This document shows, piece after piece, positions 5,945-6,744 of a stretch of 6,744 bases of DNA; positions within the stretch are counted from its first letter, which is position 1, and each line of letters begins with the position of its first letter. The notes below the pieces were generated by a model that ran no database searches, had not been told where the DNA came from, and saw only the letters and a program-made list of their open reading frames with translations. Origin of the DNA: Candidatus Gastranaerophilales bacterium (GTDB taxonomy: Bacteria; Cyanobacteriota; Vampirovibrionia; Gastranaerophilales; Gastranaerophilaceae); contig CALURE010000085.1 in the NCBI GenBank assembly GCA_944323095.1, positions 1 to 6,744 of the forward strand. The letters are read 5' to 3'. The position numbers were made by a program, and so were the translations under genes.

Positions 5945-6019
5945 ATGAGAGATAAACCGAGATATTCAAGAGTTTCAGATATAGGATTAGAAATTACACA
6001 ATTTTTTTGTTTTATATGA
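5945..6019 (+). pseudogene. truncated N-terminus of a WYL-type regulator (remnant)
   Basis: An ATG 36 bases after the DUF262 stop, with AGAAG (5932-5936) eight bases upstream, encodes MRDKPRYSRVSDI, then diverges and stops at TGA (6017-6019) after 24 residues. The pattern KPRYSRVSDI resembles the first residues of WYL-domain transcription regulators, where an HTH domain follows (an established family trait; the match is from memory). The HTH and WYL domains are absent. A run of seven T (6002-6008) lies before the stop. Another frame then reads FFVLYDEYNNNYYELCAK and stops at 6057-6059, which may be the tail of a different gene joined by a deletion. WYL regulators often accompany defence genes, which fits the DUF262 neighbour. 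It could also be a real 24-residue peptide or chance. Confidence 0.4.
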
Positions 6020-6066
6020 TGAGTATAACAATAATTACTATGAATTATGTGCTAAATAATTGTATA

Positions 6067-6315
6067 TTATTTTAATTCTTTGATATATTCTTTCCTGTAT
6101 AACTCTATATCATCTATTTCAAACAAATCACTTCTATATTGTCCGGGCCAAACGGCATATAACTTACTGCCATCATTTTTTACCCGATAATAAGCATCTC
6201 GCTTTTCCTGTACATAATTTTGAACTTGTCTTATTTCTTTATCTTTTGTAAGTTCAATATAGCACACAAGTTTTGAACCATAAGGAAAATATTCCTGCTC
6301 TGATGCTTTTCTCAT
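6067..6315 (-). CDS. hypothetical 82-residue protein
   Basis: I do not recognise this protein. It starts at an ATG with AAAGGAGT (6329-6322 region) six bases upstream, one of the best ribosome binding sites in the window, so it is very likely translated. It is small, soluble and mixed-charge, with a strand GSKLVCYIEL (13-22), a basic helix around 25-44 (EIRQVQNYVQEKRDAYYRVK), a turn NDGSKLYAVWPGQYRSD (47-63) rich in aromatics, and a C-terminal acidic-then-basic helix. There is no signal peptide or membrane segment. It faces the DUF262 gene and the WYL remnant tail to tail with only a few bases between. The base composition matches that A/T-rich patch rather than hisS. Confidence 0.75.
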   Translation of the reverse strand: MRKASEQEYFPYGSKLVCYIELTKDKEIRQVQNYVQEKRDAYYRVKNDGSKLYAVWPGQYRSDLFEIDDIELYRKEYIKELK

Positions 6316-6341
6316 TTTTAACTCCTTTAATTTGTATCTTA

Positions 6342-6369
6342 ATCATATCTATTAATAATTTTAACACAA
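6342..6369 (-). promoter_or_regulatory. candidate promoter of the 82-residue protein gene
   Basis: On the minus strand TATGAT (6347-6342) has TTGTGT (6369-6364) 16 bases upstream. The expected start near 6335 leaves a short leader with the AAAGGAG site. A second possibility is the perfect TTGACA at 6405-6400 with TACTGT 18 bases downstream. Neither is decisive. Confidence 0.4.
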
Positions 6370-6401
6370 ATTAAAACAGTAAAAGCTTCCAACTAAACAT
6401 G

Positions 6402-6430
6402 TCAAACTCGCGATACTTTTTCTCAAACTC
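6402..6430. repeat. direct repeat TCAAACTC, 21-bp spacing
   Basis: TCAAACTC occurs at 6402-6409 and 6423-6430, so the copies are 21 bases apart start to start, two helical turns. That spacing suits a dimeric regulator binding one face of DNA upstream of the 82-residue gene. Two 8-base copies in AT-rich DNA could also be chance. Confidence 0.35.
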
Positions 6431-6490
6431 CCTGACACATTATATTGTTCATTGCCTGTTAAAATTGTGTTCAAAGGCTGTTTTTATAGT

Positions 6491-6511
6491 TCAGGAGGCT
6501 CGGACTCCTGA
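6491..6511. repeat. 7-bp hairpin in the intergenic region
   Basis: TCAGGAG (6491-6497) pairs perfectly with CTCCTGA (6505-6511) around a seven-base loop, GC-rich against an AT-rich background. No T run follows on the plus strand. On the minus strand the bases after the stem are ACTATAAAAACAG, also without a T run. It is therefore not a typical terminator; an RNA element, protein site or terminator relic are possible. Confidence 0.5.
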
Positions 6512-6618
6512 CCTGATATTAATTTGTCATTCATAATTTAACTCTATTTTACCAGCATATCAAGTGTTTTAAATAGCTTTTGTATCTTTTCAACACAATT
6601 ATTATCCTTAATAAGTTA

Positions 6619-6744
6619 TTATTTTAATTTGCCTTGAATTTTCCATAATCCAAATAAACCCATATAGAACATCAATACACCACCTAACGTATATATCTCC
6701 CATAATATCGGAAAAAATAATAAACTTCCAAAATGTGCCTCTTT
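6619..6744 (-). CDS. C-terminal end of a membrane protein (partial)
   Basis: On the minus strand an open frame enters from the right edge and runs 41 codons to TAA (6621-6619), followed directly by a second TAA. The residues visible form a largely hydrophobic stretch, with FGSLLFFPILWEIYTLGG and then VLMFYMGLFGLW, ending in the basic tail KIQGKLK. This is the look of one or two membrane segments with a positively charged cytoplasmic C-terminus. The family cannot be told from 41 residues. The start lies outside the window. Confidence 0.6.
   Translation of the reverse strand, partial: KEAHFGSLLFFPILWEIYTLGGVLMFYMGLFGLWKIQGKLK

Larger units (their letters stand above)
6316..6618. other. intergenic stretch without a convincing gene
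   Basis: About 300 bases between the 82-residue gene and the partial membrane protein gene. It contains the upstream signals of the former, a direct repeat (6402-6430) and a hairpin (6491-6511). Short frames exist, such as MNDKLISGQESEPPEL on the minus strand (6534-6484) and a 45-codon frame on the plus strand (6399-6536), but none has a good ribosome binding site. On the minus strand, after the tandem stops of the membrane gene, a coding-looking stretch EKIQKLFKTLDMLVK ends at a TAG (about 6555). It has no visible start, so the region may hold gene debris. Confidence 0.5.

Noticed and set aside
6491..6511. Hairpin considered as the anticodon arm of a tRNA, because the loop has seven bases
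   Set aside because: The loop lacks the invariant U33 on either strand and there are no matching acceptor or T-arm sequences around it.
6399..6536. 45-codon plus-strand frame beginning MSNSRYFFSN
   Set aside because: No ribosome binding site, unusual composition, and it covers the hairpin and direct repeat; probably chance.
1..6744. CRISPR array, transposase or insertion-sequence ends, tRNA or rRNA genes
   Set aside because: No regularly spaced identical repeats, no transposase-like frame, no terminal inverted repeats with target duplication and no RNA gene core were found.

Overview
This is a window from an AT-rich bacterial chromosome with ordinary sigma70-type promoters and A-rich, GGAG-type ribosome binding sites. 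The lineage cannot be fixed from the sequence. A histidyl-tRNA synthetase with the cysteine-rich insertion seen in clostridial and cyanobacteria-related enzymes, together with a very long TPR protein, would suit a gut or host-associated group such as the Gastranaerophilales/Melainabacteria, but this is a low-confidence inference.

Layout. At the left edge (1-105, minus) a strong promoter and ribosome binding site lead into the first codons of a gene carrying a run of ten G. The frame closes just after the run as sequenced. It opens to the window edge if one G is added or two are removed, so this is a candidate phase-variable gene. Next is a 585-residue protein made almost entirely of TPR repeats (179-1936, minus). 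It diverges from a 232-residue low-complexity helical protein of virion-like composition (2050-2748, plus), which ends at a clear Rho-independent terminator. The two promoters lie back to back over one shared -35 hexamer. Convergent to this is a minus-strand cluster: hisS (3465-4706), a translationally coupled nucleotidyltransferase-fold protein with a degenerate active site (3111-3461), and a 70-residue beta-rich small protein (2834-3046). hisS has a consensus TTGACA-17-TATAAT promoter whose -10 box ends six bases before the ATG, so its mRNA should be leaderless. The TPR gene shows the same spacing.

Right of hisS the DNA becomes visibly richer in A/T and looks like an accessory patch. A 36-bp perfect palindrome (4746-4781) separates hisS from a divergent stand-alone DUF262 (GmrSD N-terminal-like) protein with an intact IDGQQRLTT motif but no nuclease domain (4814-5908). 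This is followed by what looks like the truncated first codons of a WYL-type regulator (5945-6019), an unrecognised 82-residue protein (6067-6315, minus), about 300 bases without a convincing gene but with a hairpin and a direct repeat, and the C-terminal end of a membrane protein running off the right edge (6619-6744, minus).

How they fit together. The left and centre look like resident genes (translation, scaffolding, a domesticated or stray virion-like gene). The right third looks like the eroded remains of a defence-associated insertion. No complete multi-gene system with all expected parts is present. The most unusual items are the G10 switch candidate, the leaderless promoter arrangement and the palindrome next to the orphan DUF262 gene.
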